Shown: one piece after another, positions 9,000 through 18,633 of the stretch
Layout of the letters: each line of letters opens with the position of its first letter
Position numbering within the stretch: position 1 is the stretch's first letter
Source: Oceanicola sp.
GTDB lineage: Bacteria > Pseudomonadota > Alphaproteobacteria > Rhodobacterales > Rhodobacteraceae
Reading direction: 5' to 3'
Assembly: GCA_022447275.1 (NCBI GenBank)
Contig: JAKVBK010000022.1
Coordinates: forward strand, 1 to 52,122
DNA: 52,122 bases
Made by a program: the position numbers and the translations under genes
The notes under the pieces: generated by a model
Told to the model about the DNA's origin: nothing
Database searches by the model: none
Seen by the model: the letters and a program-made list of their open reading frames with translations, nothing else

Positions 9000-9422
9000 A
9001 TGGCCTATTGGCTGTTCAAATCAGAGCCATCGACCTGGAGCTGGGATGACCAGGTGGCAAAGGGGGATGCTGGCGAGGAATGGGACGGGGTGCGCAACTA
9101 CCAGGCCCGCAACTTCATGCGCCAGATGAAGCGGGGCGACCGAGGGTTTTTCTACCATTCGCAAAAGGAAAAAGCCGTGGTTGGCGTGGTTGAGGTCATT
9201 GCGGAAAGCCATCCCGACAGCACCACCGACGATCCCCGGTGGGATTGCGTGGACATCAAGGCCATCGATCCTTTTGCCACGCCGGTGACACTGGCACAGA
9301 TCAAGGCCCATCCAGCCCTGGCCGACATGATGCTCGTGCGCAGCCCCCGCCTGTCAGTGCAGCCTGTCACAGACGCAGAATGGGAAGCCATCTGCGCCAT
9401 GGGCGCGCAAGCAAGCGCTTGA
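9000..9422 (+). CDS. EVE domain-containing protein
   Basis: 140 residues forming one complete EVE (DUF55, thymocyte nuclear protein 1-like) domain. MAYWLFKSEPSTWSWDD, then WDGVRNYQARNFMRQMKRGD, GFFYHSQ and the Pro-rich end VRSPRLSVQPV are the hallmarks of the fold. EVE domains are PUA-like folds that bind modified nucleobases in DNA or RNA. In bacteria stand-alone copies are common and their exact targets are mostly unknown. It starts 3 nt after the gpsA stop, so it probably belongs to the tsaD-gpsA operon. The stop is followed by a 9-bp perfect hairpin at 9491-9513 that may end this transcript. Confidence 0.9.
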   Translation: MAYWLFKSEPSTWSWDDQVAKGDAGEEWDGVRNYQARNFMRQMKRGDRGFFYHSQKEKAVVGVVEVIAESHPDSTTDDPRWDCVDIKAIDPFATPVTLAQIKAHPALADMMLVRSPRLSVQPVTDAEWEAICAMGAQASA

Positions 9423-9490
9423 GGTCACTGGTTGGTTATTGGCGGGGGTCGTCCAGCGAGCCTGTAGATGCAATTCATGGCCACCAAAAG

Positions 9491-9513
9491 GCGCCAAAGC
9501 CTGCCTTTGGCGC
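9491..9513 (+). terminator. Hairpin downstream of the EVE gene
   Basis: GCGCCAAAG and CTTTGGCGC form a perfect 9-bp stem with a 5-nt loop, 68 nt past the EVE stop. No T-run follows, so it may be a transcript 3' end stabiliser and not a classical Rho-independent terminator. Confidence 0.45.
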
Positions 9514-9628
9514 ATGTAGGCTCAATGGCGAACAATGTCTGGCGCCGCGCCGTCTTGCATTCAATGCAGGCCAAAAGCGCCCGTTACACGCGCCCGCGCA
9601 GTCACTCACCAAATTCTTCTGAAAGCAT

Positions 9629-9657
9629 ATCAGGGGGCCCCCACCGGACCCCCTGAT
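9629..9657. terminator. GC-rich hairpin in the convergent region
   Basis: ATCAGGGGG (9629-9637) and CCCCCTGAT (9649-9657) form a perfect 9-bp stem with an 11-nt loop. It is symmetrical and could act on either strand. Confidence 0.4.
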
Positions 9658-9759
9658 TCCCCACGATTGCCCCTCGCAACGTGAAATTCGGGTATCCGGC
9701 CTTCTGGCCCGATGTCTCATGGATAGCAGTCAGGTCTTAAGAGACCGTGTAGAGGGCAA

Positions 9760-9790
9760 GGCGGGCTGACAAATTTCCTGTCAGCCCGCC
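9760..9790 (-). terminator. 12-bp hairpin after the DUF2853 gene
   Basis: GGCGGGCTGACA (9760-9771) and TGTCAGCCCGCC (9779-9790) form a perfect 12-bp stem with a 7-nt loop, only 8 nt past the stop of the minus-strand DUF2853 gene. It is the likely transcript end of that gene, though the following bases are not a pure T-run. Confidence 0.6.
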
Positions 9791-9798
9791 CAACAAAG

Positions 9799-10140
9799 TC
9801 AGCTGTAGACGCTTTCCTTGCCGAAATGCTTCACCAGCATGTAGTAGAACACGGCCCGATACTTATTGCGCTCAGACGCACCATACGTATCCACGGCCTT
9901 CTGAATGCCTGCATCCAGATCAGGGCCATCTGCGAGGCCCAGCTTCTTGATCAGGAAATTGTTCTTTACGGTCTCAAGCTCACTCTCCTGCGAGGACGCA
10001 ACAGTGGAGCTGTCATCATTGTAAATCGATGGGCCACAGCCAATCGTGACCGCGGTGAGCAGGTCCATATCCGGATCCATGCCGCATTTGTTTTTCAGAT
10101 CGTCTGCATATTTTGCGATCAGCTCATCTCTTTTGCTCAT
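9799..10140 (-). CDS. DUF2853 family protein
   Basis: 113 residues, small, acidic and all-helical by appearance. The N-terminus MSKRDELIAKYADDLKNKCG and the C-terminal RAVFYYMLVKHFGKESVY match my memory of the DUF2853 family, common in Rhodobacterales and of unknown function. AAGGGA sits 7-8 nt before the ATG, a good ribosome site. It is monocistronic, with its own upstream region (10141-10262) shared divergently with the HD protein gene, and it ends in a strong hairpin. No catalytic motif is visible; two Cys (Cys19 and one more) are present. Confidence 0.85.
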   Translation of the reverse strand: MSKRDELIAKYADDLKNKCGMDPDMDLLTAVTIGCGPSIYNDDSSTVASSQESELETVKNNFLIKKLGLADGPDLDAGIQKAVDTYGASERNKYRAVFYYMLVKHFGKESVYS

Positions 10141-10262
10141 AAAGTGTCCCTTTCCGGCATATTTGTAGGCACCACAGTAGCCACCCTACGCCGCATGCCA
10201 AGAAAAATTCCCTCTTTCGCAAATTCGCGTTTACGGTGGGGAACGCGCATAAGAGGTCAGGC

Positions 10263-10880
10263 ATGAACCAACACCGCCCCACAGTCAGCTTTACGCAGAT
10301 GAAAGATGGCACCAAAGAGGACTATCTTCTGCTCGAAGAGCTGGAGCGGCCCTTTGTTGCGCTCACCGTTGATCGGGTGTTGGCAGAGCTGCGCCGACAA
10401 GGGGATGAGACCCTCGAGGGCTATCGCATCACACGCCTTGAACACGCGCTGCAATCCGCAACCCGTGCCCGCCGGGACGGGGCAGATGCGGATTGGATCA
10501 TTGGCGCACTGCTCCATGACATCGGAGATGGGCTGGCCCCCCGCAATCATGACAGGATGTCTGCCGAAGTGATCCGGCCGTTTGTGCGCTGGGAGGTCAC
10601 GTGGGTTGTGGCCCATCATGGAATCTTCCAGATGATCTACTATGCCAAGCACTATAACTGGGATGAAAACGCCCGGGATCGCTACAAGGATCACCCCTGC
10701 TTTGAGCGCTGTGCCGCTTTCTGTGAGCGCTGGGACCAGGCCAGTTTCGATCCAGACTATGAAAGTGATAATCTGGACAGCTTTGAGCCCGTCTTGCGAG
10801 AGGTTTTCGCCCGCAAGGCCCATGATCCAGCCGTGGTGTGTGAAGGGGCGGTCACGCCGTTCCCGATGGCTTCGGGCTAA
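10263..10880 (+). CDS. HD-domain protein (COG4341/PhnZ-like predicted phosphohydrolase or diiron oxygenase)
   Basis: 205 residues from the ATG at 10263 (AGAGG upstream; a GTG 27 nt earlier lacks one). Metal ligands of an HD fold are visible in order: RLEHALQSA (His61), GALLHDIGD (His85-Asp86), RNHDRMSAE (His96), VVAHHG (His118/119) and a later ERWDQASFD Asp. The LEHALQ...ALLHD spacing resembles PhnZ and myo-inositol oxygenase-type HD proteins, which use a mixed-valence diiron centre to oxidise a C-H bond, as well as ordinary HD phosphohydrolases. The Tyr/Glu pair of PhnZ is not clearly in register (Tyr54 lies near), so the reaction cannot be decided. No phosphonate genes are nearby. Confidence 0.75.
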   Translation: MNQHRPTVSFTQMKDGTKEDYLLLEELERPFVALTVDRVLAELRRQGDETLEGYRITRLEHALQSATRARRDGADADWIIGALLHDIGDGLAPRNHDRMSAEVIRPFVRWEVTWVVAHHGIFQMIYYAKHYNWDENARDRYKDHPCFERCAAFCERWDQASFDPDYESDNLDSFEPVLREVFARKAHDPAVVCEGAVTPFPMASG

Positions 10881-11010
10881 TCCGAGCAGCCGCCCAGCGC
10901 CGGATTCTACTTGGGAAATCTTCTATGCCAGGCCCGCCACCTTGGGGCCGTGGCAGTGGCAGCCCCCTCCCAGCCCTGCACCGCAGGAAAGGAAGGGGGC
11001 CATGTGTTGA

Positions 11011-12399
11011 TCAGTAGCGGTAGTGCTCGGGCTTGAAGGGCCCTTCGACCGTCACGCCGATATAAGACGCCTGATCGGGCGTCAGCTCTGTCAGCTTTAC
11101 ACCGATCCGGCCGAGATGCAGACGCGCCACCTTTTCGTCGAGATGCTTGGGCAGGATGAACACGCCGGGCTGGTAGGCCGCGCCGTTGTTCCACAGCTCC
11201 ATCTGAGCCAGCACCTGGTTGGTGAACGAGGCCGACATCACGAAAGACGGATGGCCCGTTGCATTGCCAAGGTTCAGCAAGCGTCCCTCTGACAGCAGGA
11301 TGATCCGGCTGCCCGAAGGCATCTCGATCATGTCGACCTGATCCTTGATGTTCGTCCACTTGTGGTTCTTGAGGGCGGCAACCTGGATCTCATTGTCGAA
11401 GTGGCCAATGTTGCCCACGATCGCCATGTCCTTCATCTCGCGCATGTGCTCGATGCGGATCACGTCCTTGTTGCCCGTGGTGGTGATGAACACGTCGGCA
11501 GAGCCCACGACATCTTCCAGAAGAACCACCTCAAAGCCATCCATTGCCGCCTGCAGCGCGCAAATCGGATCCGCTTCCGTCACCTTGACGCGGGCACCAG
11601 CGCCCGCCAGCGAGGCTGCAGAGCCTTTGCCCACATCGCCATATCCGCACACGACGGCAACTTTGCCAGCCATCATGGTGTCGGTTGCGCGGCGAATGCC
11701 ATCGACGAGGGATTCCTTGCAGCCATACTTGTTGTCGAATTTCGACTTTGTGACGCTGTCGTTCACATTGATCGCCGGGAAGGGCAGCTGGCCGCTTTTG
11801 TGCAGATCATAGAGACGGTGCACGCCGGTGGTGGTTTCCTCCGACACACCTTTGATCGCATCGCGCGTCTTGGTGAACCAACCGGGGCTGGCTTCCATGC
11901 GCTTCTTGATCTGCGCCTTGATGACGGCTTCTTCCTCGGACTGGGGCACGGGGATGATGTCTTCGCCGGCCTCGGCGCGTGCGCCAAGCAGCACATAAAG
12001 CGTTGCGTCGCCACCGTCATCGAGGATCATGTTCGGCCCATCGGGGAACATGAAAGACTTGTCGAGGTAATCCCAATGCTCTTCGAGGGACTGGCCCTTG
12101 ATCGCAAAGACGGGGGTGCCACCAGCCGCAATGGCGGCGGCCGCATGATCCTGCGTCGAGAAGATATTGCAGGACGCCCAGCGCACATCTGCGCCCAAGG
12201 CCACCAGCGTTTCAATCAGAACAGCCGTCTGAATTGTCATGTGCAGAGACCCGACGATGCGGGCTCCGGCCAGCGGCTTGCTCTCGCCATACTCGGCGCG
12301 CAGCGCCATCAGGCCCGGCATTTCTGTTTCTGCGATGTCCAGTTCTTTGCGGCCAAATTCGGCCAATGCGATGTCGCGGACAATATAGTCATTCGCCAT
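11011..12399 (-). CDS. ahcY: Adenosylhomocysteinase (S-adenosyl-L-homocysteine hydrolase)
   Basis: 462 residues from the ATG at 12399, with GGAGAG 5-8 nt upstream; longer in-frame starts add unrelated sequence. It splits S-adenosylhomocysteine into adenosine and homocysteine, clearing the product inhibitor of all SAM methyltransferases. The NAD-binding [14 protein letters not shown] and [15 protein letters not shown] are present. The C-terminus FKPEHYRY carries the conserved Lys/Tyr that completes the neighbouring subunit's NAD site. It is transcribed alone and divergently from the HD hydrolase gene. I looked for an SAH riboswitch in 12400-12619 and saw no convincing one. Confidence 0.97.
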   Translation of the reverse strand: MANDYIVRDIALAEFGRKELDIAETEMPGLMALRAEYGESKPLAGARIVGSLHMTIQTAVLIETLVALGADVRWASCNIFSTQDHAAAAIAAGGTPVFAIKGQSLEEHWDYLDKSFMFPDGPNMILDDGGDATLYVLLGARAEAGEDIIPVPQSEEEAVIKAQIKKRMEASPGWFTKTRDAIKGVSEETTTGVHRLYDLHKSGQLPFPAINVNDSVTKSKFDNKYGCKESLVDGIRRATDTMMAGKVAVVCGYGDVGKGSAASLAGAGARVKVTEADPICALQAAMDGFEVVLLEDVVGSADVFITTTGNKDVIRIEHMREMKDMAIVGNIGHFDNEIQVAALKNHKWTNIKDQVDMIEMPSGSRIILLSEGRLLNLGNATGHPSFVMSASFTNQVLAQMELWNNGAAYQPGVFILPKHLDEKVARLHLGRIGVKLTELTPDQASYIGVTVEGPFKPEHYRY

Positions 12400-12619
12400 G
12401 AGGGCTCTCCTGTCCAATCTGTCACTTTGCGCGTCGCCTATCACCGGAACTCTAAACCGGCAATGAAGAATCCGCCAAAAGCGCGTCCTGTCACACCCGG
12501 TGGAGATCCCGCTGCTTGAGATAGGCAGGCGCATCCCTTAACAGAGCGGGCAACCGGATCTGCCGACCGGCCGTCTATCAACAGGGCGCTCTGGCCCGCT
12601 TTTGCGAAGGACATCGCCC

Positions 12620-13219
12620 ATGCCCGCCGCCCGCGCCTGGCAACGAATGCTTTCCGGCCGCCGCCTCGATCTGCTCGATCCGACCCCTGTGGATATTGAG
12701 ATCGAGGACATTGCCCACGGCCTTGCCTTCGTGGCCCGCTGGAATGGTCAGACACGGGGCGACTGGCCCTATTCCGTTGCCGAACATTCGCTGCTGGTTG
12801 AGGATCTGTTCACGGCGATGGGCACCAACGTCACCCCGGCAACGCAGATGACGGCGCTTTTGCACGATGCCCCCGAATATGTGATCGGCGATATGATCTC
12901 ACCAGTGAAGGCCGCTGTCGGGCCTGATTACGGGGCCCTCGATGATCGCCTGACAGCCGCGATCCACCACAGGTTTGGCTTGCCGGGCACTGTGCCGGTT
13001 CGGCTCAAGAAGCTGATCAAGAAGGCCGATAAGATTTCTGCCTGGCTGGAGGCCACCCAGATCGCCGGCTTCACAGAGGCCGAGGCCAGCAAGTTCTTTG
13101 GCAAGCCCGATCCAGAGCTGATCGCAGGCCGCCGCATTGCACCGCGCCCCCCACAGCAGGTGCGCCAGGATTTCACCGCCCGCCACGCGGCCCTTTTGTC
13201 CCGGATGGAGGCCCCATGA
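12620..13219 (+). CDS. HD-domain hydrolase, YfbR-like
   Basis: 199 residues from the ATG at 12620, which has GAAGGA about 8 nt upstream; a TTG 18 nt earlier is weaker. The HD motif residues are [10 protein letters not shown] (His56), [10 protein letters not shown] (His82-Asp83 and Glu86) and a distal KKADKISAW Asp. This arrangement matches YfbR-type 5'-deoxynucleotidases, which dephosphorylate deoxynucleoside monophosphates. Whether this copy uses nucleotides is inference. Its stop overlaps the dapE start as ATGA, so the two genes are co-translated. Confidence 0.85.
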   Translation: MPAARAWQRMLSGRRLDLLDPTPVDIEIEDIAHGLAFVARWNGQTRGDWPYSVAEHSLLVEDLFTAMGTNVTPATQMTALLHDAPEYVIGDMISPVKAAVGPDYGALDDRLTAAIHHRFGLPGTVPVRLKKLIKKADKISAWLEATQIAGFTEAEASKFFGKPDPELIAGRRIAPRPPQQVRQDFTARHAALLSRMEAP

Positions 13220-14361
13220 CCGTTGACCCCGTCGAATTGACCGCCGCGCTTGTGCGCTGCCCCTCGATCACGCCCGAGGAAGGGGGCGCGCTGGTTCTGC
13301 TGGAAGAGATGCTCAGCGCCGCAGGCTTCAGCTGCACCCGCATTGATCGGGGCGGCATTTCAAACCTGTTTGCCCGTTGGGGCGCACAGGGTGCGAACCG
13401 GTCCTTCGGATTCAACGGACATACGGATGTGGTGCCCCTAGGCGATGAAAGCGCCTGGACGGTTGATCCGTTCGGCGCGGAAATCAAAGATGGTATTCTT
13501 TATGGTCGCGGTGCCACGGATATGAAATCGGGCGTGGCCGCCTTTGTGGCCGCCGCCATCGATTTTGTAACCGAAACTCCGCCGGACGGCGCCGTGATCC
13601 TGACCATCACAGGCGACGAAGAAGATGTTGCCATCGACGGCACCACGGCAATCCTGGATTGGATGGCAGAGCAGAATGAGCGGATGACCGATTGCCTTGT
13701 GGGCGAGCCTACCTGCCCCAATACCATGGGCGAGATGATGAAGATCGGGCGGCGCGGCTCAATGACAGTCTGGCTCAGCGCACAGGGCGTTCAGGGCCAT
13801 TCCGCCTACCCGCACAGAGCCAAGAATGCCGTGGCCGCCATGGCGCAACTGGGCGCACGGCTTAGCACCCACACGCTGGATGCGGGCACCGAACATTTCG
13901 ATCCCTCAACCCTTGCGATCTGCACGATCGACACGGGCAATCCGGCCACCAATGTCATCCCGGCCACCAGCACCATGACGGTGAATATCCGCTTTAATGA
14001 CACCCATAGTGGCGCCAGCCTCACAGACTGGGTCCGCGCCGAGGCCGACAAGATAACCGCGCAAACTGGCGTGGATTTCGAGATGAAGGTGAAGATTTCC
14101 GGTGAAAGCTTCATTACGCCACCGGGGCCCCTATCCGCCCTTGTGGCCTCTGCCGTTGAGGCGGAAACAGGCCTTGTGCCCGAGATGTCGACAACGGGCG
14201 GCACCTCTGATGCGCGTTTCGTCAAGCATCATTGTCCGGTGGTAGAGTTTGGGCTGGTGGGCAAGACGATGCATCAGGTGGACGAATGTGTCGAGGTGGC
14301 CCAGATCGGCCAACTCAAACAGATCTATGGCCGTATCCTGAGGGACTATTTCGCCCATTAG
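13216..14361 (+). CDS. dapE: Succinyl-diaminopimelate desuccinylase
   Basis: 381 residues. DapE hydrolyses N-succinyl-LL-diaminopimelate to LL-diaminopimelate and succinate in lysine and peptidoglycan precursor synthesis. It is an M20-family dizinc enzyme: [12 protein letters not shown] carries the first His and Asp, [16 protein letters not shown] the bridging Asp, [12 protein letters not shown] the general-base Glu pair, and a C-terminal GKTMHQVDE the last His. The lid domain lies between. The length matches the family (375-385). It ends 6 nt from the convergent rnr gene. Confidence 0.97.
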   Translation: MTVDPVELTAALVRCPSITPEEGGALVLLEEMLSAAGFSCTRIDRGGISNLFARWGAQGANRSFGFNGHTDVVPLGDESAWTVDPFGAEIKDGILYGRGATDMKSGVAAFVAAAIDFVTETPPDGAVILTITGDEEDVAIDGTTAILDWMAEQNERMTDCLVGEPTCPNTMGEMMKIGRRGSMTVWLSAQGVQGHSAYPHRAKNAVAAMAQLGARLSTHTLDAGTEHFDPSTLAICTIDTGNPATNVIPATSTMTVNIRFNDTHSGASLTDWVRAEADKITAQTGVDFEMKVKISGESFITPPGPLSALVASAVEAETGLVPEMSTTGGTSDARFVKHHCPVVEFGLVGKTMHQVDECVEVAQIGQLKQIYGRILRDYFAH

Positions 14362-14367
14362 AGCGTG

Positions 14368-16671
14368 TTAGCGGCGCTTGCGCACAACCTTGCGCTTGCC
14401 CTTCTTCTTGGAGGCTTTTGCAGCGGCCGCCTTCTTGGCCCGGCTGGCAGCACGTTTGGGTGACGTGGATTTGCCGCCCCGGCCACTGCGATATCTTGGA
14501 CCGCCCCGCCCGCGCTCCGGGCCCGGTGTCACTTCTTTTCCGTCAAGCTCAAGAAGCTCCAGCAACAGCCCACCGGTGACAGGCACCGCTTCGGCGATGC
14601 GCACCTGCGCGGGCATGCCAATCGTGATCTCACGGCCCGAATCCGCACCCATCAAGCTCTGGGTTTGCGCATCATAGTGGAAATACTCGTCGCCAAGGGC
14701 GCGCATGGGCACCAACCCGTCGGCACCGTTCTCATCGAGCTTTATGAACACGCCAAAGCGCGCAATGCCAGAAATACGCCCTTCGAACGTATTGCCGATC
14801 CGCTCTGACAGATAGGCGGCCAGGTAGCGATCCGTGGTGTCGCGCTCGGCCACCATCGAGCGGCGCTCGGTTTGGGAAATGTGGCTGCCTGTCGCTTCGA
14901 GGCGGTCAATCCCGTCATCATCAAGCCCGTCTTTTCCCCAGCCATGGGCGCGGATCAGACCCCGGTGCACGACCAGATCTGCATAGCGCCGGATGGGCGA
15001 TGTGAAATGGGCATAGACACCCAACGCCAACCCGAAATGACCGAAATTCTGCGGGCCGTAATAGGCCTGCGTCATCGAACGCAGGGTTGTGATGTTGATG
15101 AGCTCGGCGACATCGGTGCCAGCGGCCTGATCCAGCAGACGGTTGAGGTGGCCTGTTTTCAGAACCTGCCCTTTGGCAAGGGTGAGGCCGGCCGACTGCG
15201 CTGTCTCACGCAGGGCATCCAGCTTCTCCTGCGAGGGCTCTTCGTGGTTGCGATAGAGCAGCGGCATCTTCTTGGCGGTCAGCGCCTGCCCCGCCGCGAC
15301 ATTGGCCAGCACCATGAATTCTTCGATCAGGCGGTGGGCATCCAGCCTGTCGCGGAACCGGACCGACGTGACCTGCCCCGTCTCAGAAAGAACGATCCGG
15401 CGTTCGGGCAGATCAAGGGCAAGGGGCTGGCGCTTTTCACGGGCTTTCAGCGCAGCGTGCCAGGCCGCATAGAGCGGCTTGAGCACAGGATCGAGCAAGG
15501 GGCCGGTTTTGTCATCGGGCTGTCCGTCGATGGCAGCTTGCACCGCCTCGTAGGACAGCGAGGCCGCCGAGCGCATCAAAGCCCGATGAAACTGGTGGCC
15601 CGTCAGTTGGCCATCCGGCCCCAGAATCATGCGCACAGCAATGCAGGCGCGATCCACCCCTTCGTGCAATGAACACAGGTCCCCGCTCAGCCGATCTGGC
15701 AGCATGGGCACGACCCGGTCGGGGAAGTAGGTGGAATTGCCCCGCTCCCAGGCAGAACGGTCCAGCTGAGATCCGGGCGGCACGTAATGGGCGACATCTG
15801 CGATGGCGACCCAGACGATATGGCCGCCTTCCGTGTCTGGGTCAGGCTCAGCGAACACAGCGTCATCGTGATCGCGCGCGTCAGAGGGATCGATGGTGAT
15901 CAGCGGCAGATCGCGCAAATCGACCCGGCCAGACAGGCCAGCGGGCTTGGCTTGATCCGCCTCAGCGATGGCGCCGTCGGGGAACGCATCCGGGATACCG
16001 TGCTGGTGGATCGCGATCAGGCTGACCGCCTTTGGAGCCTGGGGATCGCCCAGCCGGTCGGTAATGCGGGCGCGGGGCAGGCCAAGCCGGCCCTTGGGGC
16101 CAGATTGCTCGGCCTCGACCAGTTCACCGTCGCGGGCATCATGGGTGGCGCCGGCAGGTACAAGCCATTCCTTATCCGCCCCTTTGTCGATGGGAACGAT
16201 GCGTCCACCCTCGGCGCCTTTGCGAAAAATACCAAGTATTTTAATGGGGTTGGTGCCAATCCGGCGGATCAGACGCGCCGTATACTGGTGATCTTCCCCT
16301 TCGACGGGTGTCAGGCGACACAGGATGCGATCCCCCTCGGCCAAGGCCGGGTCACTGTCACGGCCCAGATAGAGAACGCGCGGCTCGGGCCCGGTGCCCT
16401 GCCACTCCATCGGCTTGGCAAAGAGATCGCCTTGGTCATCCGGCGCCTGAAGGCGCAAGACAGAAACGGGCGGCAGGCTATCGGGATCGCGATACGCACC
16501 GCGGCGGCGGTCCAATTGGCCTTCTGCTTCAAGTTCTTTGAGCAGACGTTTGAGATCGATCCGCGCCGCGCCCTTGATCCCGAACGCCTTGGCGATATCC
16601 CGCTTGGCTGTCTGGCCGGGATGTTCGGCGATCCATGCGAGGATCTGGGATTTGCTTGGAAGGCCTGTCAT
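14368..16671 (-). CDS. rnr: Ribonuclease R
   Basis: 767 residues. RNase R is a 3'-to-5' exoribonuclease that degrades structured RNA and acts in rRNA and mRNA quality control. An N-terminal winged helix (about 1-60) is followed by cold-shock domains. The RNB catalytic domain contains LITIDPSDARDHDDAVFAE, whose Asp residues bind the metal. An S1 domain follows (about 630-700), starting near GRISGIARFGVFIKLDENG. The last ~40 residues are a Lys/Arg/Ala-rich basic tail, as in many RNase R proteins. It lies between the convergent dapE and the upstream grpE. Confidence 0.95.
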   Translation of the reverse strand: MTGLPSKSQILAWIAEHPGQTAKRDIAKAFGIKGAARIDLKRLLKELEAEGQLDRRRGAYRDPDSLPPVSVLRLQAPDDQGDLFAKPMEWQGTGPEPRVLYLGRDSDPALAEGDRILCRLTPVEGEDHQYTARLIRRIGTNPIKILGIFRKGAEGGRIVPIDKGADKEWLVPAGATHDARDGELVEAEQSGPKGRLGLPRARITDRLGDPQAPKAVSLIAIHQHGIPDAFPDGAIAEADQAKPAGLSGRVDLRDLPLITIDPSDARDHDDAVFAEPDPDTEGGHIVWVAIADVAHYVPPGSQLDRSAWERGNSTYFPDRVVPMLPDRLSGDLCSLHEGVDRACIAVRMILGPDGQLTGHQFHRALMRSAASLSYEAVQAAIDGQPDDKTGPLLDPVLKPLYAAWHAALKAREKRQPLALDLPERRIVLSETGQVTSVRFRDRLDAHRLIEEFMVLANVAAGQALTAKKMPLLYRNHEEPSQEKLDALRETAQSAGLTLAKGQVLKTGHLNRLLDQAAGTDVAELINITTLRSMTQAYYGPQNFGHFGLALGVYAHFTSPIRRYADLVVHRGLIRAHGWGKDGLDDDGIDRLEATGSHISQTERRSMVAERDTTDRYLAAYLSERIGNTFEGRISGIARFGVFIKLDENGADGLVPMRALGDEYFHYDAQTQSLMGADSGREITIGMPAQVRIAEAVPVTGGLLLELLELDGKEVTPGPERGRGGPRYRSGRGGKSTSPKRAASRAKKAAAAKASKKKGKRKVVRKRR

Positions 16672-16832
16672 GGACTGCAGGTATCACGGGCGCGCAGCGG
16701 GGGGGAGTGAAAAGCGCTCATGCCCCATACAGGAGCGCGAGATTGTGCACATCCGGGGCGCTGCCCCGGACCCCGGAGTATTTTTACCAAGCTGATGAGC
16801 AGATTGGCGGAGCCGCTGCGCGCGGCGTGAAA
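16672..16832. repeat. Hairpin element of the CCGGGGC-GCCCCGG type between grpE and rnr
   Basis: CCGGGGC (16753-16759) and GCCCCGG (16763-16769) form a 7-bp stem with a 3-nt loop, followed on the plus strand by ACCCCGGAGTATTTTTACC. From memory, very similar GC-hairpin-plus-AGTATTTTT sequences recur in intergenic regions of Rhodobacteraceae genomes; only one copy was seen in this window. It could act as a terminator or processing site between grpE and rnr. Nothing else was recognised in this gap. Confidence 0.45.
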
Positions 16833-17399
16833 TCAGGAGGCGGGCGTGCTGCTGACGCCGACCTGAGCCGGGCGCAGGAGGCGATCGCTGATCATGAAGC
16901 CCACCGTCATCACCTGGATGATGTCGCCCGCTTTGGTTCCCGGTACGGGCGCCTCGAACATGGCTTCGTGGATCTGGGGATCAAAGGCCTCGCCTTCTTT
17001 TGGCGAGATCACCGTGACGCCGTGCTTTGAGAACACGTTCAGCAATTCGCGCAAAGTCAGCTCAACGCCTTCCTGCAAAGCGGAATTGGCTTCGCCTTCG
17101 GCTTCTTCCGCGGCTTTCAGGGCGCGCTGAAGGTTGTCGTAGACCGGCAGCATGTCGCGCGCCATGCGCGAGCTGCCATAGGTTTCGGCTTCGCGGCGGT
17201 CGCGGTCTGCGCGCTTGCGGGCATTTTCAGCCTCTGCGAGGGCGCGCATCCACCTGTCACGCATGTCATCCCGCTCGGCAACCAGGGCTTCGATCTCCGG
17301 GTCTGCCGTGTCGTGTTCTTCCGATCCAAGATCGATATCACCGCCCTCTTCGGCGATTTTCGTGATATCGAGCTGCTCTTCTTCTCTCGGGTCCGCCAT
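16833..17399 (-). CDS. grpE: Nucleotide exchange factor GrpE
   Basis: 188 residues from the second of two adjacent ATGs (17399), which is 5 nt from TAGGAGG; the first ATG is only 2 nt away. GrpE releases ADP from DnaK in the chaperone cycle. There is an acidic disordered N-terminus, then the long coiled-coil helix DRWMRALAEAENARKRADRD, then the beta domain ending with DIIQVMTVGFMISDRLLRPA, the family signature. hrcA lies 6-9 nt upstream on the same strand, giving a heat-shock operon. Confidence 0.96.
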   Translation of the reverse strand: MADPREEEQLDITKIAEEGGDIDLGSEEHDTADPEIEALVAERDDMRDRWMRALAEAENARKRADRDRREAETYGSSRMARDMLPVYDNLQRALKAAEEAEGEANSALQEGVELTLRELLNVFSKHGVTVISPKEGEAFDPQIHEAMFEAPVPGTKAGDIIQVMTVGFMISDRLLRPAQVGVSSTPAS

Positions 17400-17408
17400 C
17401 ATGGCCTC

Positions 17409-18482
17409 CTAAGTTCGGTCCGACAGGATCCGGCCCACTGCCTGGGCCGTGTAATCCACAATCGGAACGATCCGTCCGTAATTCAGTCGTGTCGGGCCGA
17501 TAACCCCTACGGCGCCGATAATCTTTCGATCCGCGTTCATATAAGGACTGACGACCAGAGAGGAACCCGAAAGTGAGAAAAGCTTGTTTTCACTTCCGAT
17601 GAAAATTCGCACACCGTCGCCTTGATCGGCGAGGTCAAGAAAATCGGCGATATCGCGTTTGCGCTCGAGATCGTCGAATAACTCCTTGATACGATTGAGA
17701 GTATCCTCGTCGCCTGAGCCGTCGATCAGATTTGAGCGGCCGCGCACGATCAATCGGGCCTCATCATCCTCGCCCGTATCGCCCCAGACTGCGACACCCT
17801 GTTCCACCATCTCAGCGGCCAAACGGTCGATTTCGGCGCGCCGAGCCGCGATTTCGCGCGAGATGACACCGCCAAGCTCGGACAGGGTGCGCCCCTCTGC
17901 CAGGGCGTTAAGAAAGTTTGACGCCTCACGCATCGAACTTGCTGTTTGCCCAAGCGGCGGGGTGAAAACTCGATTTTCCACCTGCCCGTCAGCAAAGACC
18001 AGAACAACGAGCGCGCGATCATGGCCAAGCTGGACAAACTCAATGTGTTTCACCGGCGCTTCATGCTTTGGTGCCAGCACGAGGCTTGCCACCTGGGTTG
18101 CCCCAGACAGCGCATTGCCCACTTGCGTCATGACTTGGGCGATATCCGCATCGCTCGACGCCCCATCGAGCGTGGCGTCGATCATCTCGCGATCTTCCGC
18201 GTCAAGTCCGCCCACTTCGAGCAGACCATCAACAAACATGCGCAGGCCAAACTGCGTTGGCACCCGGCCCGCCGAGATATGCGGGCTGCCCAGAAGGCCC
18301 AAATACTCAAGATCCTGCATCACGTTGCGAATCGTTGCCGCCGACACTTTCTCCGACAGGCTGCGTGTCAGCGTGCGCGATCCGACTGGGTCACCCGTTT
18401 CCAGATAGCCTTCAACAACCCGCCGGAACACTTCCCGCGAGCGTGCGTTCATATCGGACAGAAGTTTCGAAGCGTCGTCCAT
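17409..18482 (-). CDS. hrcA: Heat-inducible transcription repressor HrcA
   Basis: 357 residues from MDDASKLL at 18482; longer in-frame versions add non-family sequence. HrcA represses heat-shock genes by binding CIRCE operators and is kept active by GroEL. The N-terminal winged helix contains [18 protein letters not shown], followed by [20 protein letters not shown], both family hallmarks. A GAF-like domain and a dimerisation part follow. No CIRCE inverted repeat (TTAGCACTC-N9-GAGTGCTAA) was found in the 151-bp region shared with rph, so autoregulation through CIRCE is not supported here. grpE follows directly. Confidence 0.95.
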   Translation of the reverse strand: MDDASKLLSDMNARSREVFRRVVEGYLETGDPVGSRTLTRSLSEKVSAATIRNVMQDLEYLGLLGSPHISAGRVPTQFGLRMFVDGLLEVGGLDAEDREMIDATLDGASSDADIAQVMTQVGNALSGATQVASLVLAPKHEAPVKHIEFVQLGHDRALVVLVFADGQVENRVFTPPLGQTASSMREASNFLNALAEGRTLSELGGVISREIAARRAEIDRLAAEMVEQGVAVWGDTGEDDEARLIVRGRSNLIDGSGDEDTLNRIKELFDDLERKRDIADFLDLADQGDGVRIFIGSENKLFSLSGSSLVVSPYMNADRKIIGAVGVIGPTRLNYGRIVPIVDYTAQAVGRILSDRT

Positions 18483-18633
18483 AGGGGGCCCGGGGCTGGA
18501 ACTCTCAGATCGGTCAAAACAGTGCGCCTCTGCCAATGTAGGGACAACGCCAAGGGCAGTGCAAGGCATGACGGGGTTGCATCGCGCCAGAGAGCCCGTA
18601 AGACGGAACAACCTTATTATCACGGAGCCTGCC

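Larger units (their letters stand above)
9423..9798. other. Convergent intergenic region with three perfect inverted repeats
   Basis: 376 bp between the EVE gene (plus) and the DUF2853 gene (minus). No open frame here has a credible ribosome site. It holds three hairpin-forming inverted repeats, at 9491-9513, 9629-9657 and 9760-9790, listed separately. Confidence 0.7.

Noticed and set aside
9468-9656. Plus-strand 62-codon frame after the EVE gene
   Set aside because: No ribosome site and it spans hairpin sequences; composition is not protein-like.
12400-12619. Possible SAH riboswitch upstream of ahcY
   Set aside because: I could not find a convincing pseudoknot-type SAH aptamer or expression platform by eye; a covariance-model search would be decisive.
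18483-18633. CIRCE operator for hrcA-grpE
   Set aside because: No TTAGCACTC/GAGTGCTAA arms in the region.
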